Assembly: GCA_937892275.1 (NCBI GenBank)
Contig: CALAVG010000260.1
Span: 1-28,192, forward strand
Direction: 5' to 3'
DNA length: 28,192 nucleotides
Source of the DNA: an uncultured Methanomicrobiales archaeon
GTDB lineage: Archaea > Thermoplasmatota > Thermoplasmata > Methanomassiliicoccales > Methanomethylophilaceae
Shown: one piece after another, positions 7,169 to 16,900 of the stretch
Layout of the letters: every line of letters begins with the position of its first letter
Numbering within the stretch: the first letter of the stretch is position 1
Made by a program: the position numbers and the translations under genes
Notes under the pieces: model-generated
Told to the model about the DNA's origin: nothing
Database searches by the model: none
What the model saw: the letters and a program-made list of their open reading frames with translations, nothing else

Positions 7169-8800
7169 TCACTCGGGGCCCCTCTCGTCGATGGGCACTA
7201 TGAGTGCTGCATCGATCTTGTCGGCCTCCTCCTTGTGAAGCTTCTTCCACTCCTCGACGGGTATGGAGAACTTCGCTTCTATCTCTCTGCGGAACTCGGG
7301 TCCGCTGTTGTACGCACAGAAGGGATACAGACGGCAGTCGGGTGTGATGTAGTGCACACCGCAGCGCCTTACCCTCTCGATGTCGTAGTTGTAACTGTCC
7401 TGGAAGTGCATTCCTGCGACCAGCATCATCCTCCATGAGAAGTTGGCCAGTGCCTTCTTGGAATCACTTCCCATGACGCCGGAGACGAGGTTGATGAAGC
7501 TCTTCTTCGTCATTCCTTCCGGCATCTTGCTCTCGTCTACGCAGCTGTTCAGCAGTTTGATCAGCTTCATCGCGTAGAGCTTCTTGAATCTCGCATTCTC
7601 CATCTTGTCGGAGATCTTGTTCAGTTCCCTGGAGAACTTGTCTACGTCCACGAACCTGGGGAAGGGCGTGACGTTGCCCTTGTCGTCCTGGAACAGGTAT
7701 GTCGCGATTCCGCAGTGGGGATGTGTCGTGAATGTGACCTTTCCCTTTCCGAGCAGGAACGATGCGAACTTCGAGATGGGTGCTACCACGGGGACGGGGT
7801 ACCAATCGTCCTTGGTGGTGTATCCTGTCTGCTTCTCCATCCTGTCGACGAGGTCTGTCAGCGTGAACCTTCCGGTCTCCAGCTCCTCCTTGGTCACCCT
7901 TCCGGTGAATGCGACAGGCTGGAAGTTGACTCCTCTGATGACATCGGAGTTCTCGAATGCGAACTTGACTATGTCCCCGACGAGGTTGTCGTTGACTCCG
8001 TTGATGATGACGGGGACCAGCACGATGGACGGACTGTGGAGTCCTTCCTCGATGAGTTTCCTGCAGTTCGCGATGACCTTCTGCTTGTTGGCCCACATCT
8101 TCCTTCCCCTGACCCTAAGGTAGATCTCGTCGTCCATACCGTCGAACTGAAGGTAGATGGTGTTGAGACCTGCCATCTTGGCGGCCTTGAGGAAATCGTA
8201 GTGGTATGCGAACTCCAGACCGTTCGTCGCAACCTGGACCTGGGCGAATCCCAGCTTCTTGGCGTCCGCGACAATGTCAATGAACCGGGGGTGCACAGTG
8301 GGCTCCCCTCCGGCGAACTGTACGGCTGTGTTCTTGATGGGCTGCTCTGACCTGAGTGCGACGAGCATCTTGTGGACCTCCTCGAAGGTCGGCTCATACA
8401 CGTATCCCTGGTCATTCGCGTTGGCGAAACAGATGGGGCAGTGCATGTTGCACCTGTTGGTCAAGTCGACGTTGGCGATCATGGTACACGAGAGCATGTC
8501 GATCTTCTCGTTGTCGATCACGATGCTCGCGGTGTCATCGTTGCCCTGGATCGTCTCGTTCATGGCATTGTGGAGTCCGACTCCGTCCGCTGCGTACCTC
8601 TCTGCTTTGAGATACAGCTCAACGTCGGTCCAGATCTTGTCGCTGTAGTGACCGTGCTCGGGACAGTCCTTCTCCATCATGACCATTCCATCCTTCTCGA
8701 AGATGTTGGCCTCGATGATCTTCCCGCATTCGGGACAGATGGACTTTGTCTTCTTCGGCAGACCTGTGGCAGCCGTATAATCTACTGACGTTCTAGTCAT
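7169..8800 (-). CDS. tes: Radical SAM tetraether lipid synthase (Tes) family protein
   Basis: A 543-residue radical SAM protein of the MJ0619 type. Members of this family have been shown to join the phytanyl chains of two archaeol lipids into tetraethers. An N-terminal metal-site region has CPEC (22-25) and DCPEHG (Cys46), consistent with the rubredoxin-like iron described for the family. The radical SAM motif CNMHCPIC (Cys117, Cys121, Cys124) follows, with AGGEPTVHP about 45 residues later as the SAM-binding segment. C-terminal cysteines at 480, 489 and 495 (in CGVHYITPDCRLYPFC) and HCGIATYLF suggest auxiliary clusters. The start at 8800 lies about 33 bp from a strong TATA box. It leads an operon with ferredoxin and geranylgeranyl reductase, which strongly supports a lipid role. 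Thermoplasmatota, including Massiliicoccales, make tetraether lipids, so the function is expected. Confidence 0.88.
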   Translation of the reverse strand: MTRTSVDYTAATGLPKKTKSICPECGKIIEANIFEKDGMVMMEKDCPEHGHYSDKIWTDVELYLKAERYAADGVGLHNAMNETIQGNDDTASIVIDNEKIDMLSCTMIANVDLTNRCNMHCPICFANANDQGYVYEPTFEEVHKMLVALRSEQPIKNTAVQFAGGEPTVHPRFIDIVADAKKLGFAQVQVATNGLEFAYHYDFLKAAKMAGLNTIYLQFDGMDDEIYLRVRGRKMWANKQKVIANCRKLIEEGLHSPSIVLVPVIINGVNDNLVGDIVKFAFENSDVIRGVNFQPVAFTGRVTKEELETGRFTLTDLVDRMEKQTGYTTKDDWYPVPVVAPISKFASFLLGKGKVTFTTHPHCGIATYLFQDDKGNVTPFPRFVDVDKFSRELNKISDKMENARFKKLYAMKLIKLLNSCVDESKMPEGMTKKSFINLVSGVMGSDSKKALANFSWRMMLVAGMHFQDSYNYDIERVRRCGVHYITPDCRLYPFCAYNSGPEFRREIEAKFSIPVEEWKKLHKEEADKIDAALIVPIDERGPE

Positions 8801-8828
8801 AGTACCCTTAGTTTCCCGATACGGTGAT

Positions 8829-8837
8829 AATATAAAA
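8829..8837 (-). promoter_or_regulatory. TATA box of the lipid operon
   Basis: The minus strand carries TTTTATATT centred 33 bp upstream of the tes ATG, giving a predicted leader of only a few nucleotides. No Shine-Dalgarno sequence is present, in agreement with a short leader. Confidence 0.55.
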
Positions 8838-8918
8838 TAAGGGACCTTATCCGCGCGTAAATTCTGCTTATATTTTAGCCTCCTGCTTAACTGTGTTTTG
8901 TTGACCGCAGTATCCGAG

Positions 8919-8927
8919 TTTTAAATA
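8919..8927 (+). promoter_or_regulatory. TATA box of the giant lamin-tail protein gene
   Basis: TTTTAAATA is centred about 28 bp upstream of the ATG at 8951, as expected for a leaderless transcript. A GAGG at 8941-8944 could also serve as a ribosome-binding site if transcription starts earlier. This promoter is divergent from that of the lipid operon within a 150-bp intergenic region. Confidence 0.5.
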
Positions 8928-8950
8928 CGCACAACCGGACGAGGCAGAAC

Positions 8951-11900
8951 ATGATAGACGACAGAAAAGGGAGCATGCCCTTCTCGGTCCTTGCGGTGGC
9001 GATACTGCTCTTGGCCTCAGTAGCCGGAGCGGTGATGACCGAGCATGCCAGGACCGATTCCGAATTGGATGATACCGAATATGGTATCACCGAGATCGAT
9101 AGGGCTGTGGGCGACATTACATCCTACATCGAACAGGAGCTCGGTATCATCATCCTGAACATCTCGAAGGATGATTCCCTTGGTCCCCTCGAGGACAGGG
9201 CCGGGGCGTTCGTGAGGAAAGCCAATGCATGGGTTGATGACCGCTTCCCCATGGTCAGCGGGAATGTCAAGGCGGAGCTTCTCGACCGTTCCTTCGACCT
9301 CAGGGCAGAATCGATGGAGATGCTGCAGTACGGCGACGAGGTGGGAGGTCTCTCACCCACATATCTCCGCGGGACCGGCACCATAACACTGGATGTCCAT
9401 TCGGACCACGGCAGTTCCAGGCAGGAGGTGGAGATCTCCACGGACGGGAGCTATGCCCTTCCGCTATCGGCGGAAAGGGGCTCGATGTTCGAGAGGATGA
9501 TCAGGGACGGAGGCATATCGATCTCCCAGATGATGTCCTATGAATTGGAATCACTGGCACAGTACCGCGTGCTCAACGGCTACGGTGCCATGACGCAGTT
9601 CGGGGCCAAGGGAACAGAGTCCATCATAACCGTCGAGGATGTCAGAGAGGCATACTACAATGCACTGTCGCTGATAGGTACGATCTGCTTCAGAGACAAT
9701 GACGGGAGACTGGTCCAGGACAAGGTAGATCTTGCCGACATGATGGTCGGCGATACTCTGATCATAGATAGGGCTTCGTTCTACGGTCAGGTCCTGATGT
9801 CATCGGTCGATGATCTTGTCATAAAATGGTTCGACTACCTGTGCGGAGATGCACTGCTGGAACATCTCGATAACAGGATCTCTATGAGCAGATGGGCGAT
9901 AGATGCCCTCATCAATTTCTTCACGGGCGACGATATGTTCGGTGCAGGCGACTACATCGAGGATTTCATGAAGGAGGCGGGTGTGAAGGAATCGGTCTTC
10001 CGTTTCCCGGGATCAGGGACCACCACGGTATCAGTGGGCGGATACACTGTTACCGTCGAGAACCCTGTTGTCGATGTTCTCGATCAGTCCTGGATTAGGA
10101 CGTTCAACATCCATTACCGTATGAGCGACAGTTATCTACAGGATACGATCAGACTGATCCTGAACTCTGCCGCAGCATCCCTGTTCGAATCCGATTATCC
10201 GCCTATCGTCCTTCACATAGACCCTTCCGACGACATCTCCTTCATGCAACAAGTCTCGGAAGCGTATCTGCAGCTGACCGACGAATGCGCATTGGTGCTG
10301 GACTCGGTCCTTCTTGATTCAGTCGGGGCCAACATGTTCTACGACCCGTTCTATGCGGAGATAGCCGAGACCGTGATGAGGCACTCTTCCGAACTTGCGG
10401 ACAAAGAGGAACTGGTCTCCAGGATCGAGGAAAAGCTGTCCGCCCTTGCCGGGGAAGGGACGGAGTCCCTGATGACATCCGAGGAGGTGCAGCGTGCGAT
10501 TCATGGTTACGTTGAGAAGGTGTACTCGGACCTATCCGTCTACGACCGCCTCAGGAGCGTCGAGGGATCGGGACCCAATCTCATCGAAAGACTGATGTTA
10601 GAGATAGTCTCGTATCATCTGCAGATCTCGGGCATGAAGGACACCGTGGACAGCAGAGCCAGGACCCTGATGGAGGAGGTCATGGCCGAGTTCTCGACAG
10701 ACCCCTATTCCAAACCTGTCGACCTACCGGATATCGATCATTTCCTGCTTGAGGATGGAAACGGGAACGTGACGAAGGAGTTCCTCAGGCTGCAATACGA
10801 GAGCTCCCCTGTGATCCGCGAACCAAAGATAGTCACTGACAAGTGCACTCACGTCACAGGATTCTTGGAGGATGTCCTTGCGGCCTATTCGACCACCTTC
10901 GAGATCAGGCTGACGGACTTCATCGATTACCGTGTAGAGGGGACCAACTCGCTTTCATCCGCCATGGACAACTCCGTGACATCCGCCTGCAGTGGAACTT
11001 TATCCAACGATATCACCGTTGAGATCAGCGTCGCCAGTGCTTGGTCATTGGTGGGTGTGAATTACAGTGCCAGCGATACCTTGCTGAGCGATGTTTGGAG
11101 CATTCTATCCGAATACTTCGAACCAATCCTCGAACCTCTTCGCGAGATCATGGAGATCGTGAAGAGCATAATCGAGGTCGTGAACGGATACGTTATCGAG
11201 ATAGCCGGATACGTAGCCGATATAGTATCTCAACTATACGAGAGGATGATGGGCCCGTTGGGGATACTCACCAAGTGGATTGAGGATCATCTTGAAGAAC
11301 TGCTCTCGGAAGGTGTCCTCGATTTCTTCTACAGCATAAATCTGGTCAAACAGGACCTGAGCTTCGAGTACCTGGGCTACAGGTTCGACCTCTCACTCGA
11401 TCTCGCATCCCTGACGACGACTACGAAGACACTGTTCAACGCCACGCTTTCCGGCCCGATAGGCGGACTCGATGTCGTCGCAGGCATCACCGCGAAGGTA
11501 AGGGGTGATCTGAATGCGAGCAACGCATTCGTCACAGGCAAAGCGACCATAAAGTCTGACGACTGGAAAGTGAAGGTCTCCTTGGACCCTCTCATGAAGG
11601 GCAGCAAGCATATGATCACAGTCTCCGCGGACATAGGCGATGCGGACATCACTGTGGTGCTTCCTGATCTGGACGACTACAACGAACTTGGTTTCACTCT
11701 GAGCAGGATGCCCGGGATCGGGCAGACCCTCAGCAGCATCCCTATCCCCGGACTGGGGGTGAACCTCGGATTAGATGCGGGAGTCAGCATCAAGTATTCC
11801 GCCCCGATGAGTACCGGACTCATCATCAACGAATACGAATCCAACCCGAAGGGAGACGACAGCGGTAAAGAATGGGTGGAGCTCCTGAACAATTCCGACA

Positions 11901-12859
11901 AGGAGATAGATCTGGAAGGATACACGCTGACAGCAGCTTCCGACCGCAAGAAGACCATGAAGCTGGACGGATCCATCTCGCCCGGGGAATTCCTCGTGAT
12001 AGATACCAAGTTCCTGCTGGTGAACTCCTCCGGGAAGATGACCAAGAACGGGGACGGTGTCACCCTGAAGGACCCTGACGGTGTTGTGGTGGACAAGACG
12101 GGTACCCACAAGGACGAGAAGGATAATTCCTTCACATGGCAGAGGTCCTACGACGGCGCAGGAGATTGGGAATTCAAGGAATCGACCATGGGAAGGTCGA
12201 ACGGTTCCTATGCCTCTAACAAACTAATCAATGCCGAGGTGGCAAAGGATATCATGATCACCTCGGTGCAATCCGCCTTCGACGAGGTCGGGTCCATAAC
12301 CGACCTTGACACCATGCAGGAGGTGGTGAAGCTCACCGTCAAGAACTCCGTGGACAAGGTGATCAAGAAGGTCGCAGGATACTTCGTGGAGGCCTCCGTG
12401 TTCGTGAAGGTGGATGTGTTAGACCCGACATCATCCGCATCATCCGGGATCAGGGTGGCACTGAGATGCGATTCCGACATGGTGGAGGATGTGCTGAAGT
12501 ACATCGCAGGCAAGATCGAATCCATCGCACTTTCCATGAAGAACCCGTACAGGGTGGACGGAATAGCGGCGTTCACCGACAATATCGATCTCGAGGTAAC
12601 GTTCGATACGAAGATCCAGTACCCCGGTATCTTAGCACGTTCGTTGGAGTCCACTCCCAAAGTGGATCTGGGCATCACCTTCAGGACCAACATATCCACC
12701 CTCAGCAGGATCATCGGTGAGGACGTGGGCACACCGGGAGTGGAATGTGGCATAAGGATCATCGATTGCCCCCTAGAGATAATCCCGTCAAAGCTCTCCC
12801 CGAAGAAGGGGATGGACCACGACATGTGGCTCATCAGGGTGAATGTGGAGTGGGATTGA
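8951..12859 (+). CDS. Giant membrane-anchored surface protein with lamin-tail domain
   Basis: A 1302-residue protein with no family name I can assign over most of its length. A basic start (MIDDRKG) precedes one hydrophobic helix (about residues 9-29, PFSVLAVAILLLASVAGAV), and there is no other clear membrane segment, so the rest is probably extracellular. The start resembles, from memory, the pilin-like leader of some large haloarchaeal secreted proteins, but this is weak. Residues about 30-690 are mixed helical and acidic. Residues 700-790 contain long amphipathic helices (PLREIMEIVKSIIEVV and following). Residues about 800-950 are beta-rich. Residues about 955-1090 form a lamin-tail domain, beginning GLIINEYESNPKG and continuing with KEWVELLNNSDKEIDLEGYT, SPGEFLVI and GDGVTLKDPDG. 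A final beta-rich part ends VNVEWD without an anchor. Lamin-tail domains in prokaryotes occur in secreted proteins and are thought to bind other surface components or nucleic acid. Confidence 0.8.
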   Translation: MIDDRKGSMPFSVLAVAILLLASVAGAVMTEHARTDSELDDTEYGITEIDRAVGDITSYIEQELGIIILNISKDDSLGPLEDRAGAFVRKANAWVDDRFPMVSGNVKAELLDRSFDLRAESMEMLQYGDEVGGLSPTYLRGTGTITLDVHSDHGSSRQEVEISTDGSYALPLSAERGSMFERMIRDGGISISQMMSYELESLAQYRVLNGYGAMTQFGAKGTESIITVEDVREAYYNALSLIGTICFRDNDGRLVQDKVDLADMMVGDTLIIDRASFYGQVLMSSVDDLVIKWFDYLCGDALLEHLDNRISMSRWAIDALINFFTGDDMFGAGDYIEDFMKEAGVKESVFRFPGSGTTTVSVGGYTVTVENPVVDVLDQSWIRTFNIHYRMSDSYLQDTIRLILNSAAASLFESDYPPIVLHIDPSDDISFMQQVSEAYLQLTDECALVLDSVLLDSVGANMFYDPFYAEIAETVMRHSSELADKEELVSRIEEKLSALAGEGTESLMTSEEVQRAIHGYVEKVYSDLSVYDRLRSVEGSGPNLIERLMLEIVSYHLQISGMKDTVDSRARTLMEEVMAEFSTDPYSKPVDLPDIDHFLLEDGNGNVTKEFLRLQYESSPVIREPKIVTDKCTHVTGFLEDVLAAYSTTFEIRLTDFIDYRVEGTNSLSSAMDNSVTSACSGTLSNDITVEISVASAWSLVGVNYSASDTLLSDVWSILSEYFEPILEPLREIMEIVKSIIEVVNGYVIEIAGYVADIVSQLYERMMGPLGILTKWIEDHLEELLSEGVLDFFYSINLVKQDLSFEYLGYRFDLSLDLASLTTTTKTLFNATLSGPIGGLDVVAGITAKVRGDLNASNAFVTGKATIKSDDWKVKVSLDPLMKGSKHMITVSADIGDADITVVLPDLDDYNELGFTLSRMPGIGQTLSSIPIPGLGVNLGLDAGVSIKYSAPMSTGLIINEYESNPKGDDSGKEWVELLNNSDKEIDLEGYTLTAASDRKKTMKLDGSISPGEFLVIDTKFLLVNSSGKMTKNGDGVTLKDPDGVVVDKTGTHKDEKDNSFTWQRSYDGAGDWEFKESTMGRSNGSYASNKLINAEVAKDIMITSVQSAFDEVGSITDLDTMQEVVKLTVKNSVDKVIKKVAGYFVEASVFVKVDVLDPTSSASSGIRVALRCDSDMVEDVLKYIAGKIESIALSMKNPYRVDGIAAFTDNIDLEVTFDTKIQYPGILARSLESTPKVDLGITFRTNISTLSRIIGEDVGTPGVECGIRIIDCPLEIIPSKLSPKKGMDHDMWLIRVNVEWD

Positions 12860-12906
12860 TGGGGATGACAGTACGGCCCCTATGTATGCGCGCGACATTC
12901 TTATCT

Positions 12907-12925
12907 ATCGGGACGGAATCCCGAT
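12907..12925. promoter_or_regulatory. Hairpin or dyad directly before the NOG1-like start codon
   Basis: ATCGGGA (12907-12913) and TCCCGAT (12919-12925) are perfect 7-bp arms around CGGAA, ending 3 bp before the ATG at 12929. In RNA it would bury the translation start region; in DNA it could be an operator, since a TATA-like CTTATCTAT overlaps it on the left. Nothing chooses between these options. Confidence 0.35.
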
Positions 12926-12928
12926 ACC

Positions 12929-13927
12929 ATGGCCGGAATAGATTACAAGATCCCCACTGTCCTCACATCGGACGAACTCATGGAGAAAGCTTTCCACAGG
13001 GCATCCAAGATCTATAAGAACGGAACGAACACACTGGATACCCGCAAGAAGACGGCATTGGCCAAGGTCACCGCCGTAGGGGATATCGTGGTCACCGCTC
13101 TGACCGGTTATGTAGATAGGTTCCCAAGGATGGAGAAGGAGGGTGACTTCTTCCCCGAGCTCGTGGACATCGTCATCGGTATCGATCAATACAAGAAGTC
13201 GCTCGGTGCGGTCAACTGGTGCGCAACAAAGGCCGAGAAGCTGAAGAACGACACCTTGAAGGACATCAGGCGCACGAAGGACCCCGAGATCATCGAATCG
13301 CTGAGAAGAGGATTCTACGGAAGGATGAACTCCTACGTGGACAGGATCAGCGACGACCTCCTGTTCCTTCAGGATGCCAAGAACAAGTTCCGGAAACTCC
13401 CTGCGGTCGACCCCAACGTGCCCACCATAGTCGTTGCGGGATTCCCCAACGTAGGAAAGAGCAACCTCGTGACGGTCATGTCCACCGCAGAACCCGAGAT
13501 AGCCCCGTACCCCTTCACCACGAAGGGAATCATCGTAGGACACATTCAGGACGACTGGAGGAAATTCCAGATCGTCGATACACCCGGACTTCTGGACAGA
13601 GAGTTCGACAAGAGGAACGACATCGAGAAGCAGGCAGTGCTCGCTCTGAGGTATCTAACGGATGTCATGCTGTTCGTCATCGACCCCTCGGAGACATGCG
13701 GATTCAAGCTCGATGTCCAGGAGAAACTCCTATCCACTATACAGGAGAGCTTCACCGGTGTGAAGATCATAGTTGCAGAGAGCAAATCGGACATTCTGAA
13801 GACCGGCAACGACAGGATATTCTTCTCCGCACAGAGCGGGGAGAACATGGATGTCCTCACAGAAACGATTCTTAAAGAGATGAGGGAGATCGCCCGCAGG
13901 AAAGCGGTGGAAGCGGAAGTGGAATGA
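12929..13927 (+). CDS. NOG1-like GTPase, ribosome assembly
   Basis: A 332-residue GTP-binding protein of the OBG/NOG1 group. The N-terminal half (about 160 residues) is the helical NOG1 domain (HRASKIYKNGTNTLDTRKKT, VVTALTGYVDRFP). The G domain follows: G1 VVAGFPNVGKSN at about 168-179, switch I with YPFTTKG, G3 QIVDTPGLLDR and C-terminal SAQSGENMD as G5. The G4 motif is degenerate: VAESKSD rather than NKxD, so base specificity might be altered. Eukaryotic NOG1 acts in 60S assembly, and archaeal members are presumed to act on the large subunit. It lacks the long C-terminal extension of eukaryotic NOG1. Its stop overlaps the start of the polymerase gene (ATGATGG), so the two are probably co-transcribed. 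Confidence 0.9.
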   Translation: MAGIDYKIPTVLTSDELMEKAFHRASKIYKNGTNTLDTRKKTALAKVTAVGDIVVTALTGYVDRFPRMEKEGDFFPELVDIVIGIDQYKKSLGAVNWCATKAEKLKNDTLKDIRRTKDPEIIESLRRGFYGRMNSYVDRISDDLLFLQDAKNKFRKLPAVDPNVPTIVVAGFPNVGKSNLVTVMSTAEPEIAPYPFTTKGIIVGHIQDDWRKFQIVDTPGLLDREFDKRNDIEKQAVLALRYLTDVMLFVIDPSETCGFKLDVQEKLLSTIQESFTGVKIIVAESKSDILKTGNDRIFFSAQSGENMDVLTETILKEMREIARRKAVEAEVE

Positions 13928-16900
13928 TGGCCGGTCCGGTTTACAGCGAGGATATGGCCAAGTACTTCGCCGAGCTCAATGCGAAGAAGGACGAGATCTA
14001 CGATATCGCAACCAAAGCGAGATCCATGGGATTCGATCCGGAGGATTATGTCGATGTGCCTCAGGCGGAGGACCTGGCATCCCGTTGCGAAGAGCTGCTC
14101 AAGGATTACAATGTGAAAGGAGTGGCAGAGGTCATCAGGCAGAAGACCTTGGAAGCAGGCAACCGTGAGGTCGCCTGTCTACTAACCGCGAAGGAGGTTG
14201 CCAAATGGCCTGCGGACAGCCTCGAACAGGCCCTGGACAGGGCTACAAGGGTCGGGTTGGCCGTGCTTACCGAAGGTATCCTGGTCGCTCCCCTGGAAGG
14301 GATTGCGGAGACAAGGATTAGGAAGAACGAGGATGGTTCGAACTATGTCGATCTCCTTTTCGCCGGGCCCATCCGTGCTGCCGGAGGTACAGCGCAGGCG
14401 ATGAGCGTCCTCATCGCGGACGTCGTCAGGACCGAGCTCGGTATCGGAAGGTACATCGCCACCGAGGCCGAGATCAACAGGTTCGACGAAGAGATACCTC
14501 TCTACAAACAATGTCAACACCTTCAGTACTCTCCCACATCACAGGAGATCGACCTCATCGTAAGGAACTGCCCCATATGCGTCGACGGAGAAGGTACCGA
14601 ACAGCTGGAGATCTCAGGATTCAGGGACCTTCCCAGAATCGACACGAACCGTGTCAGGGGAGGAGCAGTTCTGGTCATAGCCGAAGGTATGTGTCAGAAA
14701 GCTGCCAAACTGAAGAAGCACGTCGACAAGCTCCAGATCCCTGGATGGGAATTCATCGGACAGTACCTGGATGCGCACAAGGCCAAGGAACCCGAGAAGA
14801 AGGCGGACGACAAACCCGTGGAGAAGAAGGTCCAGCCCCTGGACAAGTACCTGAGGGATATCGTCGCCGGGCGTCCCATATTCGGGCACCCCTGCAGAGT
14901 GGGAGGATTCAGACTGAGATACGGGAGGGCGAGGACATCGGGTCTCGCATCCCTTGCATACAGCACTGCAAGCATGTACATCATGGACGACTTCATGGCC
15001 ATCGGTACGCAGCTCAAGATCGAGAGGCCCGGAAAGGCATGCGTCGTCACACCGTGCGATATCCTTGAAGGCCCTACTGTCCTACTGAGGAACGGCGATG
15101 TAGTTTATTGTGAGACCAAGGAGGATTCCTTGGCCGTCAGGGACAGGGTCGCGGAGATCCTCGATAACGGAGAGATCCTAGTCCCATTCGGTGAGTTCTG
15201 TGAGAACAACCACACTTTGGTCCCATGCGGATACCCCGTGGAATGGCACAAGAAGGTGCTGGAATCCAAAGGGGAACTTCCAGAGGATTGGATGAATCCC
15301 ACATACGAACGTTCGAAGGAGATGAGCAGGGAACTAGGGGTCCCGCTCCATCCCAAATACAACCTTTTCTGGTCCGATCTGCCGTTGGACAGAATCAAGC
15401 TGCTGAGAGCACATGTGCTCGCTACCGGAGTATTCGACGGGAAGAATCTGATCGTCGATCTTGAACCGGAATCTAAGAAGACTCTCCAGGATCTCTGTGT
15501 TCCGCAGCGCGTCAGGGAAAAGAAGGTCATCATCGACGAGAGATACTCCGAACCTATGCTCGATTGCATGGGGATCAAGCACGGTCCGGAAGGATTGACC
15601 CCCGGCCCCGAACTGGAAGGGGAGAAGACCCTCGAGGCCATCAGCAAGGCCGCAGGATACGAGGTCCGTGCCAGAGCCATGACCCGTGTAGGAACAAGGA
15701 TGGGACGTCCCGAGAAGGCAAAGGAACGTGAACTCTCGCCCAAACTCCACTGCGTGTTCCCTGTGACCAAGGATCCCGAGGTCGGAAAGGAACTCAGAGC
15801 GGCAGCGGCAAGGAATCCCAAATACGAGGAGACCGTTGCGAACAGGTACTGCAGGACATGCAACATCACCACATTCCGCAACTGGTGCAGGAACTGCGGA
15901 GGGCACACCGTCTACGTTCCCAGAAAGAACGAGATGGGAGGCGACGGTCCGGCACCCATAAAGATCAACCTCAAGGAGGAATTGGAGGCCGCATGCGAAT
16001 ACCTCGGCATCCAGAATCCTCCCGATGTCAAATGCCATGACGTGCTGATATCCAAGACCAAGACAGTTGAGCCCCTCGAGAAGGGTATCCTCAGGTCCAA
16101 GAACGGCATTTCCGTGTTCAAGGACGGAACAGTCCGTTTCGACATGACAGACATCCCTCTTACACACTTCAAACCGAGGGAGATCGGACTCTCCATCCAG
16201 AAAGCACACGAACTCGGTTACGTCAAGGATTGGAACGGCGAGCCGCTGGTGGATCCGGAACAGATCTGTGAACTCAAGGTTCAGGACGTCATCCCCGCCA
16301 AGGACTGCGGAGATTATCTTGCAAGGGTCGCCACATATCTTGACGATGAACTCGAGATGCTCTATCATCTTCCCCGTTACTATAACGTCAACAACAGGAC
16401 CGATCTAATCGGGAACATCGTGTTCGGTCTAGCTCCCCATACATCCGGTTGTATCCTGTGCCGTGTCATCGGTTATGCTGATGTCCGCGGATGCTACGGA
16501 CACCCGTTCTTCCATGCGGCCAAGAGAAGGAACTGCGACGGTGATGAGGACTGTCTCATGCTCGGTCTCGATGCATTATTGAACTTCTCCAGGAGCTTCC
16601 TGCCCGACAGGAGGGGAGGACTCATGGATGCCCCTCTGGTCCTTACGACAAGGCTGGATCCGAACGAGATCGATAAGGAAGCACACAACGTCGACTGTCT
16701 CAGGGAGTATCCACTGGAGCTGTACGAGGCAGCCATGGCCATGAAGGAACCCAAGGAGATAGAGAAGCAGATGGACCTCATCGCCGGACGCATCGGTACC
16801 GAGAAGCAGTACGAGGGCATGGGATTCACCCATGACACCCAGGACATCGCCAATGGTCCCAAGTATTCCGCGTATACGACCTTGGAGTCCATGAAGGATA

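Noticed and set aside
15334..16368. A 344-codon minus-strand open frame
   Set aside because: It is antisense within the DNA polymerase DP2 gene. It arises from codon bias in the true frame.
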